Source of the DNA: Triplophysa rosa
Lineage: Eukaryota > Chordata > Actinopteri > Cypriniformes > Nemacheilidae
Assembly (NCBI RefSeq): GCF_024868665.1
Contig: NC_079913.1
Location: 15,014,141 to 15,078,140, forward strand
DNA length: 64,000 bases
Direction of reading: 5' to 3'
This document shows positions 1 to 10,738 of this stretch, piece by piece. The notes below the pieces were generated by a model. The model did no database searches and was not told where the DNA came from. It worked only from the letters and a program-made list of their open reading frames with translations. The position numbers and the translations under genes were made by a program. How positions within the stretch are numbered: position 1 is the stretch's first letter; the number at the start of each line of letters is the position of its first letter.

Positions 1-266
1 GGATAAAGAGTTCATGTTGCTCAACTGATAAATGAAACAATACACACAACAACACACAATACAACAATACACAATAAAAAACTCAATGAAAACAAGAGTC
101 TAAAAGGTCAACAGGTGCTTTTCTGAAGGAATGTGAAGAGTCTGGCTTTGATTTTCTTTTTGGAAGTTAAAAACAGGAAGGAAAGTGAAGAGTCTGGTTT
201 TAAGTTGGTGTTTAGATTTCTTACCTAGAAGAGAGTGTTGTAATCATTTTTGTAAGAGGACTTCCT

Positions 267-350
267 TTCCTGGGAAGGTAACGCCCGGTTAAAAAACCTC
301 TTTCTGTGAGTAGAGATTGGATATAAGCGCTGCTCATTACAGAGCACTGA
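267..350 (+). promoter_or_regulatory. Distal promoter P1 of copy A gene
   Basis: A GAS-like palindrome TTCCTGGGAA is at 267-276 and a TATAAG box at 322-327. A short non-coding first exon (about 350-412) follows and ends at a good donor, CAG|GTAAGA. The same arrangement is at 15731-15814 in copy B. STAT binding is only an inference from the motif. Confidence 0.45.
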
Positions 351-633
351 TCAGGGCTGAGAGACTGACTGACACCGCTGAGGAAACTCTACAGTCACCA
401 ACATACAAACAGGTAAGATACATTTATTCTTGACAATATAGACAATGCTGATGTCTGCTGTATTCAATGAAATAACATGACTACGTCTGGGATAAACGTT
501 TTTTTGGGTTGAAAAATGGAGGAAACTTCCACTGCAGCTGTTCCAGAAACTAAACACTTAAACCTTGTAACTGTGATCTTTAATGAAGCCATGAGGGTCC
601 AAATACATTCTGTATAATTATGACCTGCATACA

Positions 634-1114
634 GAGCTGGGGAGTATTCAAATACACAATACTAGTTACTATTTTAACCCTTAACATGCACAGGACCCGT
701 GGGCGGGTTAACACTTAATACTTTTGTTGTTGAAAAAAATTCATTTGAATGTCACCATCATGGTGAATGGAGCTTCCTTGAGTTGGGTTCTCAACCTTTT
801 TGACACTTATATGTTAGATTTATTGTGATGCGTTGTAATTGTGTTCTTTCAAACAACATTTGATACAGTGATGGTGGTGGTGGTGGTGGTGGTTGTTGAC
901 ATAGCCATCATCTTACATCACTATAACAATTGCGCTATGAAAGCACACAGTTACAGCACATCAAATATATAGAGTCAAGAACTGAACTCAAAGGAAGCAC
1001 TGATCAGCATGATGGTGACATGCAAATGAATCACTTTCAAGGAAACAAATATGAAGTGTTAACCCGCCCACGGGTCCCGCATGAAGTATTTGAAATACTC
1101 CCCATCTCTGCCAG
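634..1114. mobile_element. MITE with about 65-bp inverted ends
   Basis: The left end (about 634-720) and right end (about 1045-1114) are inverted copies built around GGACCCGTGGGCGGGTTAAC. Inside lie inverted arms with the GTCACCATCATGGTGA motif shared by palindromes elsewhere in the window, plus a (GGT)n run near 868-896. In copy B only the left end remains (about 16098-16265), truncated where the B-specific block begins. Confidence 0.7.
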
Positions 1115-1354
1115 TATGTCTATTATTGTTTTTGTTTTTTTAATACGTGTTTGGTGCTTTCTTCGAAATAAATGCTACTTGGTTTAACATGTTTGTTTAA
1201 GTGCAGTGAAGTACATCCATTTGTTGGTGTGGCTTAATTTTGCAAATACTTAGTGTTGATGTAGAACATCTATAGTCCCAGCCCTGCCCTCACACATAGA
1301 CAGTACACAGTAGCATCCACTGTATGGTGTGTGTTTGCAGAAAGAAGCAGCGGG

Positions 1355-1480
1355 GAAATGGAAATGCAAACGGTAAACGGCATCGCCTTTTCAATGCCCG
1401 ATTAAAACCCGTATTCGTAGTTGAGTTTGTAAATCGACTCTTCCGGTCCTCCATAGAATGGAGGAAAACAGCCCTATAAA
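1355..1480 (+). promoter_or_regulatory. Proximal promoter P2 with ISRE core and TATA box (copy A)
   Basis: A perfect GAAANNGAAA core (GAAATGGAAA) is at 1355-1364 and a TATAAA box at 1475-1480. The box is 31 bp upstream of the boundary used as the exon-2 acceptor (CTCTTTACAG ending at 1505). The first base of exon 2 is therefore also where a TATA-driven transcript would start. The equivalent in copy B is 17308-17433. Interferon control is an inference from the motif. Confidence 0.55.
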
Positions 1481-1981
1481 AACACAGCACTTCTTCTCTT
1501 TACAGGTTTTACATCCAGAGACAGCGAAACATCATGTCCACTGCGGCTAAACAAGAGACAGTGTGGACCGGGTTCATGGACTTCGTTCCTGTCATCGGGA
1601 CGGTAAAAGAGGCAGTGGAGCTGGTGTTGGCACTGTACGAAGGGAATACAGCGGTGATAAAGGAAAAAGAGAAGGCCGCTGAAAACATTGTGAAAGAGTC
1701 ATTAAAAAGACATATGAAAGTGAGTCGTATTTAAATATCATACATTTTAAGACTGACAGATAATAAAGCAAATTCTTACAAAAAAAAGTTAAAAACTTTG
1801 AAATGAACTGAGCTTCAGAAATACTTCAAAATCCCCAAAAGATACATTCCTATTATCATAGTTCAGTTGGATATATTTAATAAAAATGATTTATGATTTT
1901 ATTGTTCTCTTGCAAGAACCATCACGTGCGACTTCTGTACTCTTTTTTGTTTTTCAGTTTTGGTTTTGTAGATGTAATCAT

Positions 1982-3599
1982 CAGGGGCGGATTTAGTGAT
2001 TTGGGGGCCCTAGGCAAATCCATGTATGGGGGCCCCAACTATTCGCCATTTTACTTTACTGCAACCCTTATTTTTCTTCCTCCTCAAGGCAAAAAACCCC
2101 CAGTCAAAGTGACAGGGGAAAACTAAGCTTAATAAACACAGATAAATCCCCAAATGAAAACCCATAGAATACATCTGCAGGGTTTTTCCTGGCTAAAATT
2201 GAGGCGGAGGTTGTGCAACCCGCTTATAAAGTTATATAAAGCATTAAATTTATTCAATCAAACAGAAAAAATGAAAATTATAATATGAGCCTTTTTTATA
2301 AGACTTTTTAGCCCATAAGTAACCAGTCTAACTAAAGGAGCAAAGCTCATTTACACCATACGTTCCCTTGTAGTTCACTGAGCTTTGAATGATTCACTGA
2401 TCTCATACATTCTGTGTAAACGAATTGGTTCAAAGGAGTCATTTGTTTGCGAGTCGTTCTGATCGCAACGTGCGTTCATACTGGCGAACTCGCTGTGTAC
2501 AGAATAACTCTGATTCAACGAGCCAACTTCACAGCTAAAAACATTATAATGATGTACAGCAAGTTAATTTAGAACACCTTTTCAAAAAATTGAATGTAAA
2601 ACATCTGAACAGCCGTGAAACACAGCTAATACAGCTCCTAATAGCTATAGCTCTTTTACTGAACTCTTCAGCGTCTCACTGCGCTGGTAAGGAAACAGCG
2701 CCTCTATTGTGGCGTAATGCTGCAACTGCAGTTATAAATGACAATCTGTTTTTTTGTGAAGACACTCCACATATTTTTGACGAGAGTCTGAGGCGGCCGC
2801 CTCCACTTTCTTTATGCAGGAAAAACCCTAAACTGGGATTACTATATACAAAGTTTGCCATCTCTCCGTGTGTTTTGTTGGGGTTAATGACCTTTCGTGC
2901 ATTTAAATGTGACCAAATTTCTTTACTAGTGCGTACAGTACGAATCGTTAGCACTGCACTGACGTTATTATATTATGTCTTTATGTGCCCATCGGTCAGC
3001 GCAGTGGAGTCAAACCCTTCTACCTTTGAACTGGCCCTCTCCTACCAAGTGCACAGAGCTCTTTGTTTGACAGATGTTTTGGTCGTCAGTCATTATAACG
3101 GTGTTGTCGGTGTTCATGGAGAAATACTCACCGGCACATTATCATTGCTCGTGGCCGGGAGAGTGCTGTGTCTGGCGGGAGAGAGATGCGCTACTGCTGT
3201 GGGAGCAGCGGTGGAGTTTGTGAGGGGAAAAAGCAGAGACTTTGGCAACAATCTTTTGTAAATCGTCTTTTTCCTCTCCGCCGGTGTAGCTGCGTTCTTT
3301 GTTGTTTTATTTCCCTGCGACTTTTACTTCACTTTGCAGCTAATGTACCACACAATGACACTCTCGCTGTGGGCAGTTCTACTAATTCCGCCGCTTTGCT
3401 AACTTGGGGGCAGTGCCTTCGTACAGATGTAATGTAAAACGTTAACAGGGATATCCCGACTATTTGGATGATTACTTGGGGCTCTACGTGGCTGCTGACA
3501 CGGCTTATTGGTTAAGTCCACCCCTTCCTTTTGGGGGCCCCTGGTAGCTCGGGGCCCCAGGCGACTGCCTACCTTTGCCTAATGGTAAGTCCGCCCCTG
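1982..3599. mobile_element. Non-autonomous hAT-like element in intron 2 (copy A)
   Basis: The element begins CAGGGGCGGATTTAG and ends with the inverted CCGCCCCTG. Sub-terminal blocks rich in GGGGCCC occur at both ends. It is flanked by an 8-bp target duplication, GTAATCAT (1974-1981) and GTAATCGT (3600-3607), the length expected for hAT transposons. No hAT transposase was recognised inside. A 223-codon open frame at 2590-3261 is broken by indels in the copy-B element, so it is probably not a gene. A nested repeat occupies 2178-2829. Confidence 0.8.
2178..2829. repeat. Nested inverted-repeat element inside the hAT-like element
   Basis: GCAGGGTTTTTCCTGG at 2178 is inverted as GCAGGAAAAACCCT ending at 2829, with GAGGCGGAGG and GGCGGCCGCCTCC just inside each end. 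It looks like a small transposon inserted in the larger one. The same structure is in copy B at about 18150-18760. Confidence 0.5.
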
Positions 3600-4326
3600 G
3601 TAATCGTCTCTTATGAGGCTCAGAGTTCCCGAAATTGATTATTTCTATACAGCAGCATGGTCTACCGTGTGTTATTCTTTAATGTATACATATGGTGTAA
3701 TTATTGCATGTCACAGTGCACCATCAGGCCAGTCCATGATAGCAGTTTTTATTTGTTATCTTTCCATGTTTAAAAGTTGACTCTACAAGCAGAAGCAGCA
3801 GTGAGAGAGGTGTGAGGTGCGTGTTATTTCTGCTTTTCTCACTGTTCTAAATTGATATTCAATGTATTATATTTAGAGTTAAATCATAGCAAAGACAAAT
3901 GTAGTTTTTTCTTTTCTCCACAGAGGTCAGAAAGGAAATGATTATTGAACATGTGGCTAAATTCAGACACACATGGTGGTTCACTTTGGTGAGGATGAAT
4001 TCTACGTGAATGCGAATGGAGTGATGTATGGTGTGTATTGCCGAGCACTGCGTGAAGCTTTGTTAGTTGTGCTGGGTGACATAAACCCAGGTGACGTGAC
4101 AGAAGAGCAGAGACAAAGGGTGAATTTTGTCATAGATAATATGAATAATTTTGAAATCTATGTGGACGAATTTGCAAAGGTCAAGTGGATTGCCAAAAAA
4201 GCGGATAGACAGACCGGTTTAACCGGGTGAAACAGGACGTTGTGCACATGTATACAACTGTCCGTGGGCTGACTGGTGCCTTCGCTTCTGCATGTAGTTC
4301 AACCTTTGTTTAGACAGCAACAGTGA

Positions 4327-5040
4327 GTTTATTTCACTGGTTTGGGGGTTGCCAGGTTTCCATTTAAAATGTCCACCTCAACTACATCCTAATCATCCTA
4401 CATCCTGCCATGTTATGACAGTTATCCTCTCCACAATGCTGTTTTTCCTCTCCCAACCTGTGCAGAAATGTCTCCGGACATTTTCCAGTTTACACTTTCC
4501 CTTCGTTTGCCAAAACCAGTGGTTTTCTGGGAAATTGATCAGCTTTTAACTCTGATGATTTTGCTATAAAACAAGATTTGGCTTTTTATTTGACTTTATA
4601 GCACAGCTTATAGCGATTTCACAGACATCCTTGCTGGTATTGTGAACTTTCTTCAACTTTCAGATGATTCATGCTGATGATTGAATTATGATATTTGACC
4701 ATTTACTGTAATTATCTGATTACGGTTTATAACTCATTTTGTTGAGCCAATCTCATCGTGATCTGTTATATCAAACTGTTTCTAATGCAAAATTCCTGGA
4801 AAGCATGCTGAGCTGCATTTACATGTGTGGAACAAGTTCCATGGAAATATGTTTCAAATAAAATGAAAGTGATTACTGACAGCCTAAAGTGTCTTTAATT
4901 ACTATTATTCAGTAGCCAGATAAAGTGTCATGGGATGTCTTTTGGTTTTTGAAGTTGGGCATCATCTACTGTTATGTTTTCAATCAAAATTTATGTACTG
5001 ATCTTAAGAGTTTTCTATTGATTCTACTGGATCATGACTC
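4327..5040. other. 3' flank of the copy A pseudogene and A-specific block
   Basis: The stretch to 4918 matches the 3' UTR of the intact gene and keeps an AATAAA signal near 4857. Bases 4919-5040 have no counterpart in copy B, where 4.2 kb of other DNA takes their place. No gene is seen here. Confidence 0.5.
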
Positions 5041-5106
5041 TTTTACTGAGAAAGATATCCTAAATCATTTTTTACCATCATGAAAACTGAACTACTGCAG
5101 ACACTC

Positions 5107-5275
5107 AGACACATCAAGAATCAACCTGTTAATCTCAACAGATCAAATGAAACGTTTCATGCCACAACGCATGCTGGGAGTCATGGATGAGTTTGTTCTA
5201 TGATGTTACCCAGCATGCAGCGTTTCATTTGATCGTCACCACTGTTGAGATTAGCAGGCTGATTCTTGATGTGAC
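5107..5275. repeat. Foldback (hairpin) repeat core, copy 1
   Basis: The arms are self-complementary. CATGCTGGG near 5170 faces CCCAGCATG near 5211, and outward CAAGAATCAACCTGTTAATCTC faces GAGATTAGCAGGCTGATTCTTG in inverted form. It belongs to the same family as 14229-14370, 25514-25682, 35777-35962, 40885-41075, 47045-47160 and the centre of 57298-59142. Confidence 0.7.
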
Positions 5276-7003
5276 GCTGTATGTCCCTTTAATCACTGTA
5301 TGTCCCTTTAGTCACTGTATGTTCTGTGTTCTTCAGGAAACACTCTGTGTGCAGATTTCCATCTAAACTGACTCCGTGCATGTACTGAACAATATCAATG
5401 TAACCTTCTGGAAGATGGCACAGAAATCCAATTTAATTGTTTAAAAAATATTTTATAGCCATTTCAGTCAAACTGTTAAATAATGGAGTGCTTTTTAGGA
5501 CTGGGTATTGTGCTTTTTATTATTTGTGCAGGGTTTTTTGTTTGATGTCGAGTTGTGATGTTGTGTTTATTATGTGTGTGTGTTTTATGTGTTTTTGAGT
5601 CCAAAACAAACTTCTCCATTGGGGACAATACAGTTCACTAAATTTCATTTCACAGTCCTGTGAACTGGAAATGGCGATCGTCTTCAGTATCCTGCATGTA
5701 TTTCCGAGTGAAACTGAATAATCAAATGAGAAAAACAGTGGGTGAAGTCATGTTTTTCACTGCAATTTGATTGAATGTATAAAAACAGGCGTTTCTTTTT
5801 GAAACAGAACTAACAGCAGACTGATAGATGGAGAGAAGATCACAACCTTGCCACCCCTCACCATGCCCATCATTTTCATCAATATCAAGCATAAGGTTGA
5901 TGTTACTGCGGCAGGGAATATTGGGTTTACTGCGGTGTAGATTTCTCAGCTTTTTAAAAATTCTTCTTGCACGATCAGATCATTCATCTAAAAAGAAAGA
6001 AAAAAGCCATTATTATTCATTGTGAAATCATGTTAGTATAGCTGCAACAAAAATTCTCGATCAGAATAACCTTTGCGAAACCAGGCATGTTTGGTATTGT
6101 TGGACTCAGAAATGATTCAGGAATCAAAGAACACAACTCCCACGAAAATCCATCAACAGCAGATTATAGGCCTGTAAATATTTTTCCTCACCTCTAGGTG
6201 CTGTTGCCCCAAAACTTATCAAGCTCTGTCAGGGCTTGTGCTGTTGACCCATGTGCAATACGCCAACATGATAATAAAATACAGCATTTTATTACATGCA
6301 TTAGATCTGGTTGGTGTAACGGTTTAGGGTATTTATCGATATATTCACCAAAGTGATGCAGGATAAGCCCACATCGGTTATAATTAATATGATGTGATAT
6401 CATGCGATCTGAAGCTCTCCCACTCTGCAACCGAGTGCAATTGCTGCATTCACACATGCCCAAACAAACAGCACTATAATGAATAATGAACTCTAAATGA
6501 GGCCGGTGTGAAAGCACTCTAACTTGCGCTTACAGAATGTGCTTGTCCTGTTCTTGTCAGAACTCTGTCAGAATAAGTATTTCTGACAGTATGTTTGAGG
6601 TACAACCACTGGTCTATATAAATGACTGGATTGCTCATGACGTCATTACACTGAAGCTACGCCCAAACGTTCAGGGAGTTGTCACATACGGATGCAATAG
6701 GTGCCTACACATTTTCGGTGCTTATCCCCTAATAATAAAAATCAGAACAAATACAATGCTTGACATTCATACGAAAATTTAGATTTAATTAGACTTGAGG
6801 CCTAATACTGAAAACTTGAAATATACAAACCATTATATCTGTATGGCACAAGAGAAGATGTTAATCTAACCGGATGAATCTATCGGGCACCTGGGTGCAA
6901 GATAGGGGGCACTGCAGCTTTCCTGTGAATCTAGAAATATTACCAAAGACAAATATGTGAAGTAAATGAATACATTAAAGGGGTTGTATTTTGCCTACAC
7001 TGT
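5276..7003. other. Duplicated non-coding stretch with a weak promoter-like site
   Basis: The stretch is nearly identical to 25683-27410 because of the duplication. TATAAAAA at 5778-5785 precedes CAGGCGTTTCTTTTTGAAAC and a small ATG-initiated frame at 5828. The sequence resembles a TATA promoter with an imperfect inverse interferon-response motif, but no coding exon with usable splice sites was found. The 107-codon minus-strand frame at 6194-6517 is conserved only through the duplication and shows no recognised domain. Confidence 0.3.
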
Positions 7004-7460
7004 GAAAAATGTTCCGTAGTTTTTATGGAAAAATACCAGCAGCTGTGGTTGCCAGAAAAATTCCATAAAAAATACGGGAAAAGCACGTAAACAGCTTCGC
7101 GGTTTAAAACTTCAGGGCAAAAACTTCAAGCTGTGTATGCATTTTAAGAGCATTTCTTTACATAAGATGAAAACATGGAACCACTGCACTGCACATTACA
7201 TTTACTTTTTTTTTCTTTGCAGTTCATCATTAATAAACATCAAAGTCCCTTTTTAACAAAGCAACATGCATCATAGCAACATCACCTCATTGCCTGACCT
7301 TGACTTAAACACAGACTCCCGCTTCAGCATAGCGGTGACGCACAAAACATTTCATGTCAGAAAAGAAAAGAGAAATGAACAATTCCGTAGTTTTTACGGA
7401 AAAATACCGGCAGCTGTGGTTGCCAGTAAACTACCGTAAAAATACGGGAACGTCCTGTTT
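7004..7460. repeat. Two related MITE-like repeats
   Basis: TTCCGTAGTTTTTAYGGAAAAATACC followed by GGCAGCTGTGGTTGCCAG-type sequence occurs near 7011-7090 and again near 7383-7450, each self-complementary around the GCAGCTGTGGTTGC core. The copy-B equivalents are at about 27411-27866. Confidence 0.5.
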
Positions 7461-7975
7461 TTATTCATCCAATCAATTCACAGCGGAAAACATGAGCCAC
7501 ACCCACAATTCATCTTGGAAATATGTCAGAATACTGAAGACGATCACCACTTCTGCTTCACAGGGACTGCAGCTTAATTTCCATGACTTGATGTTTTATT
7601 GTTGTTTAAAGTCTTCGTTATTGTGATCAGTGTTTGCTTCAGTTGGGCTCTTTCATCCTTCTTTTGATAAACAATAATTTACTTTTGTTTGCTATGAGTG
7701 AACATAGATTCCAAATAAACAGAATCAAAAGAAAGTGTGTAAAGTAGAGGTGGCGAGATGAAACCCCATGAAGCATGGTTCACAAAAGGGTTCTTTTCTC
7801 GAGGCTTCATTTGTTCACAATACCATCTGGTGGCCAAAGAGTGTAAAACAAGCAGACGCATTACAGATGTGGTCTGTGAAACACTGTATTGTGCGCTGAA
7901 ATGACAGTGAAGAAAGAATCAATTTCCACATCCACTGATCTATTTATATGAATGTAATGTGTATTTCTGGTGGTA

Positions 7976-8237
7976 CCCAGCAAACACAGAACGTTCCCCT
8001 AACGTTAGTTTTTGGTTCCCTTTTGGTTATTTTTTTGGGAACCAAAAAATAACGTTCTAAGAACGTTCTTTTCAGGTTTTATTTTTTGCAACCAGAAAAT
8101 AACGTTCCCAGAACGTTGCAGGCTGGTTTGTTTTAAATAACCAGAAAATAACCAGAAAATAACGTTAGGGGAACGTTCTGGTAACCAAAAACTAACGTTA
8201 GGGGAACGTTCTGGGAACCAAAAATTGTTAGCTGGGT
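7976..8237. mobile_element. Palindromic MITE with AACGTTC repeats (copy A)
   Basis: The ends are CCCAGCAAACACAG and TTAGCTGGG, each next to TA. The interior alternates inverted units containing AACGTTC and TGGTTCCC, so the whole element can fold on itself. The copy-B equivalent is 28383-28644. No coding capacity is visible. Confidence 0.7.
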
Positions 8238-9278
8238 ATGTAATGATTGTATAACATAACTGTGTAATAAACGTATTGACTTGAAATGAATGGGGCTATC
8301 AAATGTGTGTAAATCAATCACTTGGTATAAGGGGCAGTATTATAAAACTGGAAAGCTGTCAAAATGTTGCAGCAAGATTCGAAGATTCAAACCGCTTACT
8401 GAACCACTCAGGCGGAAGCGAGGCTTCAAACTTCATCTATGACAACACAATCGCTAAAGAAAACATGATCAATAAGAAGTCACCATAATAGTGTTGAGTG
8501 TTTCCTTTAGTTAGCCTCTCACCATGGATTGCATCTTGTTTTGGCATCAACTGTAATGGTTTTGTCATGATATATAAATGTGTGCAAGTTACAACTACTA
8601 GCCACTAGAGGTAGCTAGAGGTTGGCGGACCTCAGGTGGTTGTTGTTCGAGTAAGAGAGCTGGCAGTAAAACATGTGAGCTGTAATAAAGACATCTGCTA
8701 CAAACAGTTTCTTCATTATAATAGAAACATTACAGGTTTGTTTCTGAAACACAATTATAACAGCATCACAGAAGACAAAATTGTTTGGTCCTCTTACTGG
8801 TACAACAGAATAACACGCAACGTTTGTGTCATAAGGGGCTAACAACTTGGAAATATAATAAATGTAGCCCCTTATCCCCTTACTGGTTAGTACAGCTCAA
8901 CTCAACTCAACTTTATTTATATAGCGCTTTTACAATTCCGCTTTTACCAACCGCAAGAGATCTCACTGTTCCACAAACACGAAACGAAATCCAAAGTTCC
9001 AAATAGTCACGCGATTCCTGGATGAATGTCCTGTTCAGATGAAACAACGGTCCTCTTCTTCCCCCTCTGTATGCTGGTACTCCAATAAATCAAAATGGAG
9101 AACTTCCCACGAGCAGCTCTGGCCGAACTAATTAAATGAACGATTCCCGACTTTCTATAACTCGACTGTCTTCACTGACACGCAATACACTTTATTATAT
9201 AGAAATGCTGATCGTACTTCTAACTACCTTATCCCTGCTTTATTCCAAAACTTATCGTGTTTACTCGAGAACTCCACA
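8238..9278. other. Duplicated non-coding stretch with a LINE-tail motif
   Basis: No gene is seen. The segment near 8475-8510 carries the dispersed arm motif (AAGTCACCATAATAGTGTTGAGTG). Near 8897-8935, CTCAACTCAACTTTATTTATATAGCGCTTTT is the tail motif shared by LINE 3' ends at 13830, 53265 and 63160; here it lies in minus orientation. Confidence 0.4.
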
Positions 9279-10125
9279 GACGTTTATGGAGGACTAAACC
9301 TGCAAAAATTATAAATAAATGAATGTATAAATAAATAAATATATAAACGAATAAATGTAATAATATGAAAATAAATACAGGAATGAATGGTTTGATAAAA
9401 CAAAATAGTTCGTTTTAGCTATTATTGATCTTAGCTTTAACTTTTCATTTTTTAAATTGATTTATTGTTTTTTGTGTCCATTTATTATTATTATTATTAT
9501 TTTTTTTTTTTAGATTATTTTATTTATCATTTCCTTTTATTTTTACATTTATTTATTTATACGTTTATTTATTTTTATATTTATTTATTATACGTTATTT
9601 ATTTCCACTTTTATTTATTTATTCTTGAATTTATTCTTACTTTTCTGTGTCTTGTATGATAATTAGATGGGTTGGTCTTGCCTACTATTGGTTCAGCGTA
9701 GATTGAAGCGTTTGATCGATTACTCTTGACTTGTTTTGGACTAACGTCACGTCACTCACTGATCGTTTGCTTCGTGTATAACGTTAAGTAACTATGGCGG
9801 GCCACAATTAGCTAGAGAGTTACAGCATTTAGCCAATGAAGTCGATAACCATGCATCAAATGACTGTGTGTCATTTAGATTAGATGCGCTTATTGATGAT
9901 TTTATTACAGATATGACGGAGATAAAGACAAAGTTCTTCAGTTGTAGCTCTTTCAGAAATGAAAAGAAAAGTTAAAGCTAAGATCAATAATAGCTAAAAC
10001 GAATTATTTTGTTTTATCAAACCATTCATTCCTTTATTTATTTTCATATTATTACATTTATTCGTTTATATATTTATTACATTTATTTATTTATAATTTT
10101 TGCAGGTTTAGTCCTCCATACACGT
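9279..10125. mobile_element. Long-TIR element with ATTT-rich interior (copy A)
   Basis: The left arm (from GACGTTTATGGAGGACTAAACC at about 9279 to about 9450) is inverted at about 9961-10125. The arms are about 165 bp. The interior has ATTT-rich low complexity (9470-9620) and a damaged version of the small reading frame that is intact in copy B at 30203-30379. The copy-A frame is broken just after its ATG (GGCGGGCCACAA versus GGCGGGCGCACAA in copy B). Confidence 0.75.
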
Positions 10126-10528
10126 TGTGCCTCTCGGGCCATATAAGTTACTCTTTTTTTTTCACTTCCCTCAAAACCAAACTGATTGGCTCAGTCTCTG
10201 TCCCTCTCTGATTTTGGCCAATACCCTTCAGAGTAGCAACCCACTTGATGTCAGCCACATTTTCACCACACTTTATACATGAAAAAATCTCTTAAAGGTA
10301 CAGTATACATAAAACACAATTCACAATATATTATTGTAAAACAAACATTTCTTCATTTTGTTAATATCCACTTCACTTTCCACAACAGTTTCGATTACCA
10401 TCATATACCTCAGGGTTACATAAATATTTATACTATTATTATTGCATACCTTTTCAATAATTATGTATTGTATTACCTACAACCCAACAATTAACTGCAT
10501 AATTAAGAAAAATCTGCAGTACATACAG

Positions 10529-10738
10529 TACACTGTCAGAATTGCAGGTGCAAAAGTGATATTGATTCAATGCAATTAACATTGACACAATCAGCTATTT
10601 TTTACATTGATTCAATGTTGCTTGCTGTCTGGGTATCCATGTGGAAAGGTACAATATGTGTACCTTTGAGGGTACTGCCCCAGTGACAACCATTGTACCC
10701 CTAAAGGTACAAATCTGCACATTTTTTCTGACAGTGTA
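10529..10738. mobile_element. MITE with ACACTGTCAGAA ends (copy A)
   Basis: The inverted termini are ACACTGTCAGAA and TTCTGACAGTGT. Internally, inverted GTACC-rich units (GTACCCCTAAAGGTAC) can pair. The copy-B equivalent lies at about 30960-31168. Confidence 0.65.

Larger units (their letters stand above)
350..4326 (+). pseudogene. Decayed copy of the unknown four-exon gene (copy A)
   Basis: This is the paralogue of the intact gene at 17492-20636. Exon 1 (about 350-412, non-coding) and exon 2 (1506-1719, ATG at 1534, donor GTGAGT at 1720) are well preserved; exon 2 encodes 62 residues nearly identical to the copy-B protein. Three lesions follow. Exon 3 (from 3777) has lost most of its Ala/Glu-rich segment, and its frame meets a TGA. 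Exon 4 (from 3924) has about 324 bases replaced by an 11-base stretch just before 3973, which removes a third of the protein and shifts frame. One A is missing near 4213, which shifts the C-terminus so that the frame stops at 4230. The position matching the copy-B stop is 4324-4326. A 66-residue peptide from exon 2 read through into the intron could still be made, but a full protein could not. Confidence 0.85.

Noticed and set aside
2590..3261. 223-codon open frame in intron 2 of copy A
   Set aside because: It lies inside the hAT-like element and overlaps a nested repeat. The nearly identical copy-B element has indels that break it, and no domain is visible.
5828..6025. 65-codon frame downstream of a TATA-like box (also at 26235-26432)
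   Set aside because: No usable donor or polyadenylation context and no recognisable protein. It is retained only as a weak promoter-like note.
6194..6517. 107-codon minus-strand frame repeated at 26601-26924
   Set aside because: Its conservation is explained by the recent duplication. It has no splice signals, domain or promoter.
9465..9659. Tyr/Phe-rich frame (also 29872-30075)
   Set aside because: It is the translation of an ATTT-rich low-complexity tract within a transposon.
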